Positions 11,272 to 21,823 of a DNA stretch of 64,000 bases are shown here, in pieces. Under the pieces are notes generated by a model. The model was not told where the DNA came from and did no database searches. It saw nothing but the letters and a program-made list of their open reading frames with translations. Each line of letters starts with the position of its first letter. Position 1 is the stretch's first letter. Location: positions 372,001 to 436,000 of the forward strand of contig NHNV01000017.1 in the NCBI GenBank assembly GCA_002785995.1, in the 5' to 3' direction. The translations under genes were made by a program, and so were the position numbers. Origin of the DNA: Mycosphaerelloides madeirae. Taxonomy: Eukaryota; Ascomycota; Dothideomycetes; Mycosphaerellales; Mycosphaerellaceae.

Positions 11272-12551
11272 CTTGTCGACGTCTCACAGGCCGAGAATCG
11301 ATGGTAGCTGAAGGGAAGCTCGGGGAGTCCAAGGCGACGTCTGCGCAACCACCACAGCGCGATATTGACGTTCGCTGGGGCGTGACGGGCGATGAGGGAG
11401 TGTCAAGCTGGCGCTGGGGCTGGCGCTGGGCGTGATGGTGTTGTGTGTGGTCCTGTTACCAGCTTCCGCGACTGCATAGCATCATCATCCCGAGCGCCGT
11501 CGAAAGCTTGAAGGTAGGAAGAATATGGGAGACGCGAGCGGAGACGTGACGCAGGCTGGTGATGAAGGAGTGACTGGCACGAGCACAGGCGGGAATGATC
11601 GAAGGGGCGCCTCTGATGTTATGTTGATGCAGGAGTGAGAGGAGGGACTATTGTTACAGGCCGCGGAGGATGAGGATACTTTGTTTGGCGTGAGGCTTCG
11701 CTGGCGCCCGTTTTGTGCCATCCACGCCCGACCTCCACGCTGCTTCCTTTCATCAATACATCTCTCGCACTCCTCTCGTTTTCTCCCTCAATCTTTTGCC
11801 CTATCAACTATTGGCATCGTCTGCGCCACACAGTGAAATAGACCGCCATCTAATGTTCAAACAGTCGCCATCGATCATTGTCTCGATTGATGGAAGGCAC
11901 ATAGCGGATTCGAATGCCGAAGCGTGGAAGCACACACGCATCCCGTTGGTGGACAGTGCTTTGAGATTGACAGTACCACCTACCGCAGGGACCCTCCTCC
12001 CATCTCCTTGACCTCACCTTCTCTCCATGAACACCCGTGGTACACGTCTTTCTGTGCTCAAGTCGATATGGATTCCCTCAAGAGCATACAAGGACAAGTT
12101 TCTGACAACGACGCCTCATCACGTCATTCCATCCTGAAAAATTCCCCGGCGTCACGACTCCATACAATACCACTCGCTACAGCTCGAGAATATGTGGCTA
12201 CTGGTCCATCATGACTGATCGCCCTCGACCTGGTCGTGTAAGATACAGAGTGCACACATGCCGCCCATCCTTTGGAGGCCGCATGAACAATGAAGAATTG
12301 CCTCGATCGGACCTCACTTGGACCTGCCAGCACAATGCACTTCGCACGTAATTAACCGAGACCCGCAAACCATCCATACAGGTGCACAGGACTCACAAAC
12401 AATGGTCCTCGCGGTCACTCCATCAAGGTAAGCCGACCACCACCTTGATGGCCAGCACAAAGATACCACACCTCATCATCAGCGTAAGAAGCACGCGCCA
12501 TATCTTCCCATACCCCTCCATCCCACCAAGACAAGCAAAGCAAAACTCACG
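11272..12551. other. Divergent intergenic region
   Basis: Roughly 1.3 kb between the divergently transcribed 1490-residue gene and the F-box gene, expected to hold both promoters. Short C/T-rich tracts lie upstream of 12552. Small open frames overlap on both strands and none is convincing. Confidence 0.5.
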
Positions 12552-13539
12552 ATGCTCACTCCCCAAACCCCCCAATCCTCCTTCTCCCCCATATCCTTAA
12601 ACTCCCTACCCGCCGAACTCCTCCTCGAAATCTTGCCCTACATCCCCTTCACCCCACACGGCCTTCACTGCCTCTGCCTCACCTGCGCCCGCCTTAACCT
12701 CCTCATAACCCATCACGAACGCTCCCTTGTAACCTCCATCAAACAAACCCAACTCTCTCCGCTCTCCCTCCGACTCTTCCCCTCCCTCCTAACAACCACT
12801 TTTGCCGGCCTCTCAACCCTGCACGACCGCCTCTCCACCCTCTCTGACCTCCATGCCCAATGGCTCCACATAACCTCACACGGCCCCGAATTTAACTGGC
12901 TCAAAGGCCGCTGGGAAGCGATCCATAAAACTGGCCTCCTCCTCCTCTACCGCTTGCAAGACGCCGGCAGCTACCCCAATAAAGTCGCCCTGATCAACGG
13001 TCTTCCAGCGACAAGTTTAGCCTGCCTGGTCTTCAAACTCATCTCCAGCATCAAAATCCTCCGAATCTATGGTCCAAACCCTATGAACGGCACTTTCGCC
13101 TCCGGCGACGTGATGGCAAGATCAGACATCGAATTAGCTTTCGAAGAGAAACTCCTACAACACGGCCCAGACTTCTTCATCGCCCTGTTAAAATCCTCTT
13201 CGATACCCACAAAAACCGAATGGGCCATCTCGTACGTCCCCTCCCACTCCTCCCATCCCGACCCTAAATAACCGCCCTCCCCGCAGAGCCCTCGAATCCG
13301 AAATCGCCAACATGATCGAACGGCAATCTCCCTCCCCAGACGGCAACCCAAAGCCTCCCACCCTCACATCCTGTATGCGCCGCGCATTCGCCGCACGTCT
13401 AGGCTGCCACATCTCACAAAATGTAGCCAAAATGTGGGAGATTCTCTCGTCGACTGCTTTCGATGAGATTGATGAGGCGAAGATGGTGAGGATTGTGGTA
13501 GGGGAGGAGGTTAAGGGTGGGATGAAGAGGATTTTTTGA
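12552..13539 (+). CDS. F-box-like protein
   Basis: Exons 12552-13231 and 13287-13539 are joined by a 55-nt GT-AG intron (13232-13286, phase 2), giving 310 residues; without the splice the frame ends early at 13271. Residues ~16-50 (LNSLPAELLLEILPYIPF... with CxxLNLL) fit an F-box, the Skp1-binding module of SCF ubiquitin ligases, so the protein may recruit substrates for ubiquitination. The remainder is helical and Leu-rich without recognisable WD40 or LRR repeats. Codon use is strikingly C-rich in the first exon (runs of ctcctc/cccc), unlike the G-rich second exon. The F-box call is by motif only; the substrate is unknown. Confidence 0.75.
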
Positions 13540-13840
13540 CATCCAAGGTGGCTTGGCTAGGGAGTGACATCGACAGAGGGTGGGACGGGAGTGTGGGTAT
13601 TGTACAGAGAAGTCAGTGCAAAGTGACTTTCTGCTCCAGTTTTTGACTTGTTTTGTGACTTGCATTGGTGGATCTATACATTATGGACGTTCCCCTTCGA
13701 ACGCCGATGGTTTTGTACACTTCGAAGCAAACGCACACAGCGTCTCGCTTCAGTCTTCGTAATGTCGTTTTCCCCTTGCCCTCCATTCGCCAGGTCACTC
13801 CAGGAGAGAAAGGTGGGTGTCGCAATCGAGTAGTCCATCA
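13540..13840. other. Convergent 3' spacer
   Basis: Short spacer between convergent F-box and GPI-protein genes. Small frames on both strands overlap without family similarity. Confidence 0.45.
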
Positions 13841-14603
13841 TCAAACGAAGAAAGCCAAGCCCGCGAAACCGACAGCAGCCGCTCCGGCAAAGAATGCCTT
13901 GTTGTTGGCTGCAGCAGAGTCGGAAGTAGCAGCAGCCGAATCCGCAGACGTACCGGTGGCCGTGCTTCCAGCAGTCGAAGTGGCGACATGAGCAGGAGTC
14001 GTCTGGTTCGCGGTCGGGGTGACACCCTCACAACCGAGGATGCAAGTCTTCATCGTGTCGTAGGCGGTCTGGTTGGTGAGATCTTCAGGATAGGATGCGT
14101 CGGCACACTGCCTGGCGCAAGGGTAGGCGTCGCATGGTAGATCGTCTGCGCTCCAGAAAGGAGAGCCTCCGAGGTGGTTCTCGTACTCGGAGTAGTTGCC
14201 AGTGGCGCCGGTCAGGTCGAAACGGTTGCTAAACGTTGAGGCTTGGCCGGTGCTGATGTCTGCGATGGCGATGCTGTAGTAGTCGGCGGTTGGGCCGACA
14301 CCTGCTGGGATGGAGACGTTGACGGAAGTAGAGAGCGTGGTTGAGTTGATTAGGTAGCCTGTTTTCATGTCAGCTCGGATGTGCCATATGATGTCTTTTT
14401 GGCGACTCACACGTAGGACCATTGTTTCCAGTCAGGGCAGCCGCCAAGTACACGCGATACTGATCGTCATTGGCATTGAGGAACGACACCGTGAAATTGT
14501 CTCCGGCCGCTACCTCACTCGGCGCGACAATACCCTCGAGCGCGTTGACTGCGACAGTCAGAGCCGCGAGGACCGTGATACATTTCTGACTGAAGGAGTG
14601 CAT
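13841..14603 (-). CDS. Small secreted GPI-anchored cell-wall protein (Kre9/Knh1 or Ser-Thr-rich family-like)
   Basis: Exons on the minus strand are 14603-14411 and 14358-13841, with a 52-nt GT-AG intron (14359-14410); the product is 236 residues. A signal peptide (MHSFSQKCITVLAALTVAVNA) is followed by a beta-rich domain opening 'GIVAPSEVAAGDNFTVSFLN', which resembles the N-terminal domain of Ser/Thr-rich GPI-anchored Kre9/Knh1-like wall proteins. Next comes a Cys-containing segment with CDAYPCARQC, a Thr/Ser/Ala-rich stalk (~180-215) and a hydrophobic tail ending FFAGAAAVGFAGLAFFV, which fits GPI attachment. Several N-glycosylation sequons are present. A cell-surface location is well supported; a precise role is not. 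Confidence 0.82.
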
Positions 14604-15929
14604 TCTGGCGGTATTTCTGTCGTTTGTGGTGTTGGTGTCCCCTGCAGGAGTCGAATTGCGAGCTGCTTGAATGTCGTATGAAGAAGAAAAGTATTGTTAC
14701 GCGAACCGCGAAGTGGTGAGTAAAGCGAGCGACTTGGAAGCAAAAAATGAGTGACTGTGGTGATGAAGAGAAGAACGGCGTGCAACAGCAGAGGTCGGAA
14801 AAATCAGAAAGTCGGTACGGTAGGGAGATTTGAAGACGCAGATATCCGCCTTGGCCTGACAGGGCTGTCCTGGCCGTGGGAAAAGTGATAGCGCTTCGGT
14901 CTGCTGCCGTGTTTCCTCACCTCGCGTTAATTTGGGACCAGCGCGGCAACGCCTCTTGCTGAAGCGGTTTGACGAGAGGCTTGGACGTCGTACTCGATAC
15001 CCGCTTTTTGGAACCCTTGTCGCGGCTCGCGAATGGTGAATCCACCCTAGACAGGGGACTGGTTGGTCTCGACTCGCGTCGCCGCAGGACTCATTTGAGA
15101 ATGGTTTGGCGAGGTCAGTGTTAGGAGAAGATGCGCGCTTGTTGTGAAGACGAAGATGGGTACGTTGATGTCGATGTCAATAGAAGGAAGCTGTCGGCGT
15201 CGGCGTGAGGTGGAGGAAATCTAGGCTGAGGGACCGTGCCGACGGGAAAGCAGCTCGGCAACGAGACGAAGTCCAGGGATGCTCTTTCCGAGTCTCGAGT
15301 CTTTCGTGTTATCATCAACATCGCGCTCGTGGTCAGATAACATAGCACCATGGCTTCCATCATCGAGCACGCATCGTCGCGTGGGCCGGCCATCATCTCT
15401 CTCAAGGTCCACCCGGCTACACGGCACGCTTACGGCATCTCATTGCAGACTTCGGCACGTTCGGGAAGGATATCATCGCAAAGACCGCATCGTAGCTATT
15501 CGTGTAGACTGCAGATGCAGCTGGTATGGTGGAGATGGTAGATTGGCGACCGCAGCTCCCGACGCCGTTTTCTGTCAGCCACCTCCCAGGTCTGTCACAG
15601 ACGGAAGCGTCTGTCAGCAGTGCGGTAGGTATCGGAAGCGCCCCTCATTGTATGAGCTCAGTTGGTGCTGGGAGCTAATGAAGAGCCAAAAACTTGTTCC
15701 TCTGACGTACTGTTCCCGCCGCAAGAGCACCACGGTGTACACCACGGTATGTACACTGTGTATTGGGAGACGAGAGTCTGGAAGTCTTACATACACAAGA
15801 ACGCATCAGTCTAGTACGCCTGATATCCCATACGCTGCACGTCAAGCAGTCCGCTAGGGGGGCAGCGCACGGACATCTTCCCGTACCCGAGATTAATTGC
15901 ACTGTGCACACGGTATGTTCACAGCGCGT

Positions 15930-15941
15930 ATACACGTGTAT
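15930..15941. promoter_or_regulatory. 12-bp perfect palindrome with CACGTG core
   Basis: ATACACGTGTAT is a perfect inverted repeat centred on an E-box-type CACGTG, about 133 bases upstream of the epoxide hydrolase start. Such cores are bound by bHLH factors in fungi. Function here is inference. Confidence 0.35.
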
Positions 15942-16010
15942 GCAAGCCAAAAACTAAAGACGCGAGTGTAGGGGAACAGTACTCTGACGTACCGTTTTGA
16001 CGACTGATAC

Positions 16011-16016
16011 ATATAT
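16011..16016 (+). promoter_or_regulatory. TATA-like box of the epoxide hydrolase gene
   Basis: ATATAT, preceded by GATAC, lies ~58 bases upstream of the ATG at 16074. The position is plausible for a core promoter. Confidence 0.35.
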
Positions 16017-16073
16017 CGCTCACCCAGTTAACAGCAGATTCCAATCCAATTCACATCTGGCAGCATTTCCAAA

Positions 16074-17234
16074 ATGGCCGACCTCTCCAGCTTGACACCT
16101 CTACCGCTTCCTCCGGACGTCTCTGAGGATTACATCGACTGCACCTCATCATGCGGATTGACCTTTCACGTCCTACAAGCTGGTCAGCCTGGTAGCCCAT
16201 TGGTGCTCTTCTGTCATGGATACCCGGAACTTGCCTACTCATGGCGCAAGATCATGCCCGAAGTGGCGAAGGCTGGATTCTTCTGCGTCGCTATGGATCA
16301 GAGAGGATATGGACGAACGACCGGATGGGAAGACAAACCTTACGATGAAGTCGACCTCACGCAGTACACGATGACCAATCTTGTGCGTGACCTAGTTTGT
16401 CTGGTGTACCGCCTCGGCTACACGAACGCCGCGTGCATCATTGGACACGATTTTGGAGGCGTTTCGTCTGCAATGGCTGCTTTGATGAGACCAGACGTCT
16501 TTCACGCAACGATCCAAATGAGCCATCCTCATCATGCACCGCCTACACCTCAACTTGGCGATCAACCTGCTAAGCCAGCTGTCGACATACAAGCAGAACT
16601 GGCCAAGCTTCATCCGCCGAGAAAACATTACAAGTGGTACAACTCTTCTCCAGGTGCGGCTCATGATTGGAACAATCCACCTCAAGGACTGGAGAAGTAT
16701 CTACGTGGCTACTTTCACCTCAAATCCGCGGACTGGGAGAAGAATGATCCGCACCCTCTGCAAGCATGGAGTGCCAAAGACATTGAGATTATGCCAGAAT
16801 ACTACATCATGAGGAAGGAAGACACTTTCCCAGAGAGTGTTGAGAAGAACATGCAAGGCGAGGATTACCACAAGACTGAGTCCTGGCTCTCGGCAGAAGA
16901 GTTACAAGTCTATGTCAAGGAATGGAGGCGTGTCGGATTCCAAGGAGCACTGAACTGGTATCGCGCACAGACTGCTTCGACACCCCAAACGAAAAAGGAG
17001 ATGTTCTTGTACGCTGGTCGTAGGATCGAGGTGCCTTGCGCGTTCATCTCCGGGAAACAGGATTGGGGAAACTATCAACAGCCTGGAGCGTTCCAGGGAT
17101 ACGAAGATGAGAAGAGCATAAAGCCGGGCTGCTTCAAAGGCGCAACGTTCATCGACCATGCCGGGCATTGGGTGCAGCAGGAGCAGTCTGAAAAGGTGAC
17201 AAAACAGGTCCTCGCCTTTCTGAAGTCACTTTAG
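16074..17234 (+). CDS. Epoxide hydrolase-type alpha/beta hydrolase
   Basis: An uninterrupted 386-codon frame for a soluble alpha/beta-fold epoxide hydrolase, which opens epoxides to diols through a covalent ester intermediate. The oxyanion-hole motif HGYPE is at residues 48-52, the nucleophile elbow GHDFGG gives Asp126, and a C-terminal HAGHWVQ supplies the catalytic His (~365). An acid is likely in SGKQDWG (~335). Tyr residues in the cap region could be the lid tyrosines. No signal peptide is seen, so it is probably cytosolic. A detoxification or secondary-metabolite role is possible, but no cluster partners adjoin. The related haloalkane dehalogenase group is less likely because HGYPE is characteristic of epoxide hydrolases. 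Confidence 0.93.
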   Translation: MADLSSLTPLPLPPDVSEDYIDCTSSCGLTFHVLQAGQPGSPLVLFCHGYPELAYSWRKIMPEVAKAGFFCVAMDQRGYGRTTGWEDKPYDEVDLTQYTMTNLVRDLVCLVYRLGYTNAACIIGHDFGGVSSAMAALMRPDVFHATIQMSHPHHAPPTPQLGDQPAKPAVDIQAELAKLHPPRKHYKWYNSSPGAAHDWNNPPQGLEKYLRGYFHLKSADWEKNDPHPLQAWSAKDIEIMPEYYIMRKEDTFPESVEKNMQGEDYHKTESWLSAEELQVYVKEWRRVGFQGALNWYRAQTASTPQTKKEMFLYAGRRIEVPCAFISGKQDWGNYQQPGAFQGYEDEKSIKPGCFKGATFIDHAGHWVQQEQSEKVTKQVLAFLKSL

Positions 17235-18413
17235 GCTTGGGCTTTATTCATCTGCTCGTCGTTCGCCGGTCTGATTGCTCGAGAAGGCCTGCGAAGGATA
17301 ATACTTTTGCTATGCTTCAGGAGCTTGAGCTCTACATGAACCGATGTCCTTCATGAGACATCACTGTCTGTCTGAGACACGCCACCACACTTCAGCAGTG
17401 TACCCCTGCTCAGCTGATAGGACGTCAATCTTTCGTGCGGCGAAGCAGCGGCGGTTGAACGCAATTATCGAAAATGACAGGCTGACCTCTTTACATTGAA
17501 CTACTGTTCACAAGCTCTTTCGCCTGCGCTTTGCGAGCCATTAGTCCCCCCGGCTGACGGATAACAGAGCTGGGCGCTTCGGCAAACCTATGGCGATGGC
17601 ACGCGAGTGGACCTAGCGCGGATCTGACACCAATCAGCTTCACCTCGATTCAAAGCTTCAAGTGCTGTGCCACTTCAGTACTTCACACCTTTCCTTTCAC
17701 CGGCCCATTAGTACCACCTTTTTGCTTCTTCACTGGCGAACACGGGCGTCTCGCCTAATGGGCCGCGAATTCAATCCTTCTTCGGCAAATCCTGAACAGT
17801 GAACACCTGAACAATGCGTATGAGAGGCGTCGAGGATCGACAGAGGCGTGGAATGGCATCCTTCTTGAGGCGGATTGCACGTATGGCTTCTTTCGCGCCG
17901 TGTGCACTGTACCTCCTCCTCTAGCTGTGGGTTAGCTGTCCTGAACCTCGAGGATCTTCGTTGGAGAGCGCCTCTCGACCGCAGCTGCATAGCGTGCAGC
18001 ATGTAGTTGGTGCGAACGTGGGTCACCCTTGCTGCGTCCCGTGCGCCTATGATAATTGCTCCGAGTGCGAGCTTTGGAAGTTGTACGACTCTTGAGCTGT
18101 ACGACCTGCAGCCTCTCAGCTCCTTATCAGCCTAATTGATGGTTGTGCGGTATGTTGATGATTGCTTTCGCCCTCGTCTCACTTCTTGAAGGTATGCTGA
18201 TGTATTGGCAGCGCGTGGTTCTGGCTTTCCATCGCTGCTACAAACTTCCTGCAGGCCAGTTAGTTCGGCCAGTTAGTGCCTCGGGGCTGCAGGGCGGCCT
18301 TGAAGGCTACCTGGACAGGTGTGGTCGATCAGACTGTGCCGCATGCGCAACGTGAAAGTCAGACTGCCAACAACTCTCAGCCGGGCCCCGCTGTCGAGAC
18401 CTCATATTTTGCA
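17235..18413. other. Intergenic region
   Basis: About 1.2 kb between the epoxide hydrolase and the next plus-strand gene. No family-bearing frame or repeat is seen. A frame open from 18276 runs into the next gene and might be a longer 5' end. Confidence 0.45.
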
Positions 18414-19187
18414 ATGACTGCTGTTGTTGTTGTTGAGAAATCGAAACACCAGCCGGAATCGATGGGAGGACGATCTGGGTATTATGAGGAGTCGAGACCT
18501 CCTTGGGAACGAAGTCCAGCGCCTATACCTTGTCTCACGTCTGGATTGAATGGTTTGACGGAAGCGGAACGAGAGGCTCTCCCCTCGCTTTGGGCTACAC
18601 ACGAGCAAGAAGAAGCTGGACGACGGAAGGGAAGTCAAAACGTCTACGTGCGTGACTTTCAAGAAAACGGCAGACGGCCGATGTATTCGGACGAGCAAGA
18701 CGCATGGATGATCAAAACGCCCTTGACGGCTCCACCACTCTCAGCACCACCGCCGCCGCTGCCACCTATTCCTCACGGCTACCCGAATGTACCGCAAGGC
18801 CCGACATCTGCTCCGACCATACCTTCTTTCGTCAAACAGAACCCTCACTCTCCGCCTTATTCTCCACCTCTGAGCTCTGGCAAATCCTGGTCAACGACAA
18901 GGTCCTCGACTAGTCGTCCTGGAGTTTACGATGGCCCACGCGACTCGAGGCCTTCTGTCACAGCCTTACCAGGAACTATGTCGGCCCGCGAGCAGTTGCA
19001 GACTCGACGGCGAGTTCAGCGGTCAGTATCTGGCGATGCTGTGAGTCCAAAGGATATCAAGCTCGACAGCCCGTCTTTCGGCAAGCGGTTGAAGCTTGCG
19101 TTCAAGGATATGTTCAGACGGGATCCGGTCGATGAGGCAAACCTTGAGCGAATTGAAGATCGGCACTGGACAGAGGATGAATATTGA
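18414..19187 (+). CDS. Proline-rich protein with conserved basic C-terminus, function unknown
   Basis: A single exon; from the ATG at 18414 it encodes 257 residues (the frame is open upstream to 18276, but those codons look non-coding). I do not recognise a named family. The N-terminus has MTAVVVVEKSK, followed by a Trp/Glu-rich segment, a polyproline tract (APPLSAPPPPLPPIP, ~105-120) suited to SH3 or profilin binding, a Ser/Thr-rich linker and an ordered C-terminus (SFGKRLKLAFKDMFRRDP... IEDRHWTEDEY). The last ~35 residues look like the conserved core. It has no signal peptide or membrane segment. The frame and composition support a real gene; function is unknown. Confidence 0.7.
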   Translation: MTAVVVVEKSKHQPESMGGRSGYYEESRPPWERSPAPIPCLTSGLNGLTEAEREALPSLWATHEQEEAGRRKGSQNVYVRDFQENGRRPMYSDEQDAWMIKTPLTAPPLSAPPPPLPPIPHGYPNVPQGPTSAPTIPSFVKQNPHSPPYSPPLSSGKSWSTTRSSTSRPGVYDGPRDSRPSVTALPGTMSAREQLQTRRRVQRSVSGDAVSPKDIKLDSPSFGKRLKLAFKDMFRRDPVDEANLERIEDRHWTEDEY

Positions 19188-20403
19188 GGGTGCCCTCGTT
19201 GGATGAACGATGAAGAGACCAAAGAAGTCAATTTGCTGGGTGCGGTTGTATGCTCGGGGAGGTTTCTGTCGTTGTCAAGCGAGGAATGTGCTTTGCGGAG
19301 ATCTGATTTTGATTGTCTAGCGGCGAAGGGCGGTTGCCTGGGATGTCTGTTGATTGCATTGATACCTGTGCGGTCGTCTCTTCTACGTTTTTGAATTTTG
19401 TTGTTTCCATCACTCGCTTGTCTCTGTCCTCTCTGTTAGGATACCCTCTCAATATATCCTTCTTTCGTGGGAACTGCGCAACGCACTGCATGTCGTTGAC
19501 CTTGAACGTCTTTCGATTTCTCAACAGTATCAAGATGAATCGTGCTACTGAGCCGGACGACAGTAACATCTCTCGGTGCCGTCTTTCCGGTCTGGATGTG
19601 GCCTTGCAACCTGTCCGCGACATGCTGACAGCGCATAGATTATGAGAATCTCGACTTCCACATGCCAGCCACGAGAGCATTGGCAAGGCCTATATCGATC
19701 ATCTCCAAGCTTCTCACCTCAGGCTTGGAAGTGCTACGGACAGGCTAGCTTCCATGAGCAGGGCGCCTGATTCGCACGTGAGTGGCACATGCAAGCTGAA
19801 ATCAATGCAGAGCAATGGATGTAGATCCAGATCTGGAGGATTAAAGGCGAGCACAAGCCCGGAACGTGATGTGGTGGTGACGAGGACATTGATGAAGCTG
19901 TCAAGGAGAGGAACTTGAAGATGGAACAAAAGTAGAAGCGTGAAGCACAGCAGAGCTCCTTCCCAATTGGCTCCAGGGTCTGTGATCGCCCGAGTCTAAA
20001 AAGCGGGTCAAACAAGAGCGCTTCGATATCGAATAGGATCTCGTTTCATGCATGTTCTTCGCGTTGTCGTCCACTCATCGCTCCTAGATGCGCCAAGCTC
20101 TGGCGCTGAACTCCTCGCCTGGACTCGCGGACGTGTACTGCCGTGGCTGCTTAAAGCCGCCATGAATCCCAAGGCTCCCACCTCCCAAGCCCGACTCTTA
20201 CACCAACAGGCGACCTTCTGTACGACCACCTCTGCTGCTGCGCTGTTTGCCTGGACGTTTTGTCATGCTGCTTTGGTAGCCTGTCATCCGGTATATAAAG
20301 ATTGCGCATACCTTTCGCCTCTCAGCCCCAGATCGAACCGATTGCCCTCGAGCCAACACTTGCGCCATAAGACTTCCTCGATACGACTGCATATCCGATC
20401 GCG
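19188..20403. other. Intergenic region with TATA box upstream of the copper-protein gene
   Basis: 1.2 kb holding the 3' flank of the proline-rich gene and the promoter of the X325-like gene. Overlapping small frames on both strands show no family features. Confidence 0.5.
20292..20298 (+). promoter_or_regulatory. TATA box of the X325/BIM1-like gene
   Basis: TATATAAAG begins at 20292, about 110 bases upstream of the ATG at 20404, a good match to a canonical TATA element. Confidence 0.5.
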
Positions 20404-21297
20404 ATGGCCGGCCTCCAAGCGGTACTGCTGGTGGCAGTCGCAGTGTTCGGACTGCTAGCAAGAGCACACACAGTCATCACCTACCCAGGCTGGAGGGGAG
20501 ACAATCTACAACAAAACGGCACAGCTCCTGAGCTCAACCCGGACACCCTCGGAATAGACTACGACAGCAACGGCACCGTCAGCTTTCCATATGGCATGCA
20601 GTGGATGTATCCATGTAGGTGTGTACAAGAGCATTGGACACGATCGCATCGCTGACGGGCTCTCAGGTGGTGGAATGCCCATGACGACAAACAGAACATA
20701 CTGGCCATATGGCGGAGGCGCGCTGTCAGTACAGCCTGGCTGGTTTCCCGGACATGCGAAGGCATTCTTCTACGTGAACATCGGCATTCAAGAGCCAGGT
20801 CAATTTGCGCCGCCGAACTACTCGCACGTCGTTGTACCGCCTTTCCAGATCACTGGACCGAACAACAGCTTGTACGCGGGGCAGTTTTGCCTTCCTCAAG
20901 TCCGCATGCCAGTAAGAGAATGAATTGTCCAAGATCATCCGGGATGTCTTGCTAATACATCCAAAGGCAAACGTGTCGCTAGCGGCTGGCGACAATATCA
21001 CGATCCAAGTCATAGAGACGGCACAGCACGGCGCCGCACTGTACAGTGTATGTTATCCTCATTATTGCATCGATCCAATATACTAACGGGAATCAGTGCG
21101 TCGATGTAACGCTCGTCGATCCGACAGACAGCAGACTAGAGGAAGTCACGCCACAAAATTGCTACAACAGCACAGACATCGGCTTCGACCTCGTCTTCAC
21201 CACCGAAGCCTTGTCAGCCGGCACCGAGCTCGCCGCCCACTCGTCGGTGATTTTGATAACATTAATGGTCGCGTTCATGTTCGCCTTTGTGTTATAG
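20404..21297 (+). CDS. X325/BIM1-like GPI-anchored copper-binding protein (LPMO-like fold)
   Basis: Four exons: 20404-20614, 20667-20911, 20967-21047 and 21097-21297, with GT-AG introns of 52, 55 and 49 nt; a TACTAAC branch site lies at 21081. The 245-residue product has a signal peptide ending ...LLARA, so the mature protein would begin with His22 (HTVITYPGWRG), as in LPMO-related copper proteins. Family blocks seen are QWMYPCGGMP, TNRTYWP, GGALSVQPGWFPGHA, FCLPQV and IQVIETAQHGAALYSCVD. A Ser/Thr stretch and hydrophobic C-terminus (SSVILITLMVAFMFAFVL) fit a GPI anchor. Known members (Bim1 of Cryptococcus, fungal X325) bind copper at the cell surface and act in copper uptake or homeostasis rather than polysaccharide cleavage. 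An intact gene by all criteria. Confidence 0.93.
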
Positions 21298-21823
21298 AGA
21301 TGTGGCCCGGTGACGACTGCTACGAACTTCTAATTTCTGATTGTGATACTTTAGCGATGTGGGCGGAAATGATATCCAAAGGTTCAGATGGCGTTTCAAG
21401 AGGACAGGAAGTGAGCGCAAAATGTAAGCGCTTGAGGCAGACATGTCTATACAGAGACAAAAAACGAAGCGGAAGCTCACCCCTCAAATTCGAAAGATCC
21501 TATCAATACTGGCAATTGGTGAGTCTCGCTGGCATTTGGACCTTTTGCTGAGAGAATCCCCAGCCACGGACCCTGAATCCTGAATCCGTTCAACTGCACC
21601 CTTATCTAGGGGTGGGGCGTCCACATGTACACTTACCTATCACAACACGCTTGCCCGACCTCCTCCAAGCTGACGATGATACTTATAGTGGACACGACGT
21701 AAGCTGCTCGGGTCCAGCTCGCAATGGCTGCCACTATTCCTTGGTCACGTCTGCCCTAGCCAGGTGAGAAGTACTTGAAAAACCGGCATACTTGCTCCCA
21801 AAATCTTAGCAATCCGCAGCAAG
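21298..21823. other. Intergenic spacer
   Basis: 526 bases between two plus-strand genes: the 3' flank of the copper-protein gene and the promoter of the MFS gene. No coding signal. Confidence 0.5.

Larger units (their letters stand above)
14604..16073. other. Divergent intergenic region
   Basis: 1470 bases between the divergent GPI-protein and epoxide hydrolase genes. It holds a 12-bp palindrome at 15930-15941, repeated CTGACGTAC-like words near 15697 and 15983, and an AT-rich TATA-like site near 16011. No coding sequence is supported. Confidence 0.5.

Noticed and set aside
15279..15857. 192-codon plus-strand frame
   Set aside because: No domain or signal peptide; it lies in a divergent promoter region and overlaps minus-strand frames.
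20048..20458. 136-codon plus-strand frame
   Set aside because: It covers the promoter and start of the X325-like gene in another frame, and a TATA box lies inside it.
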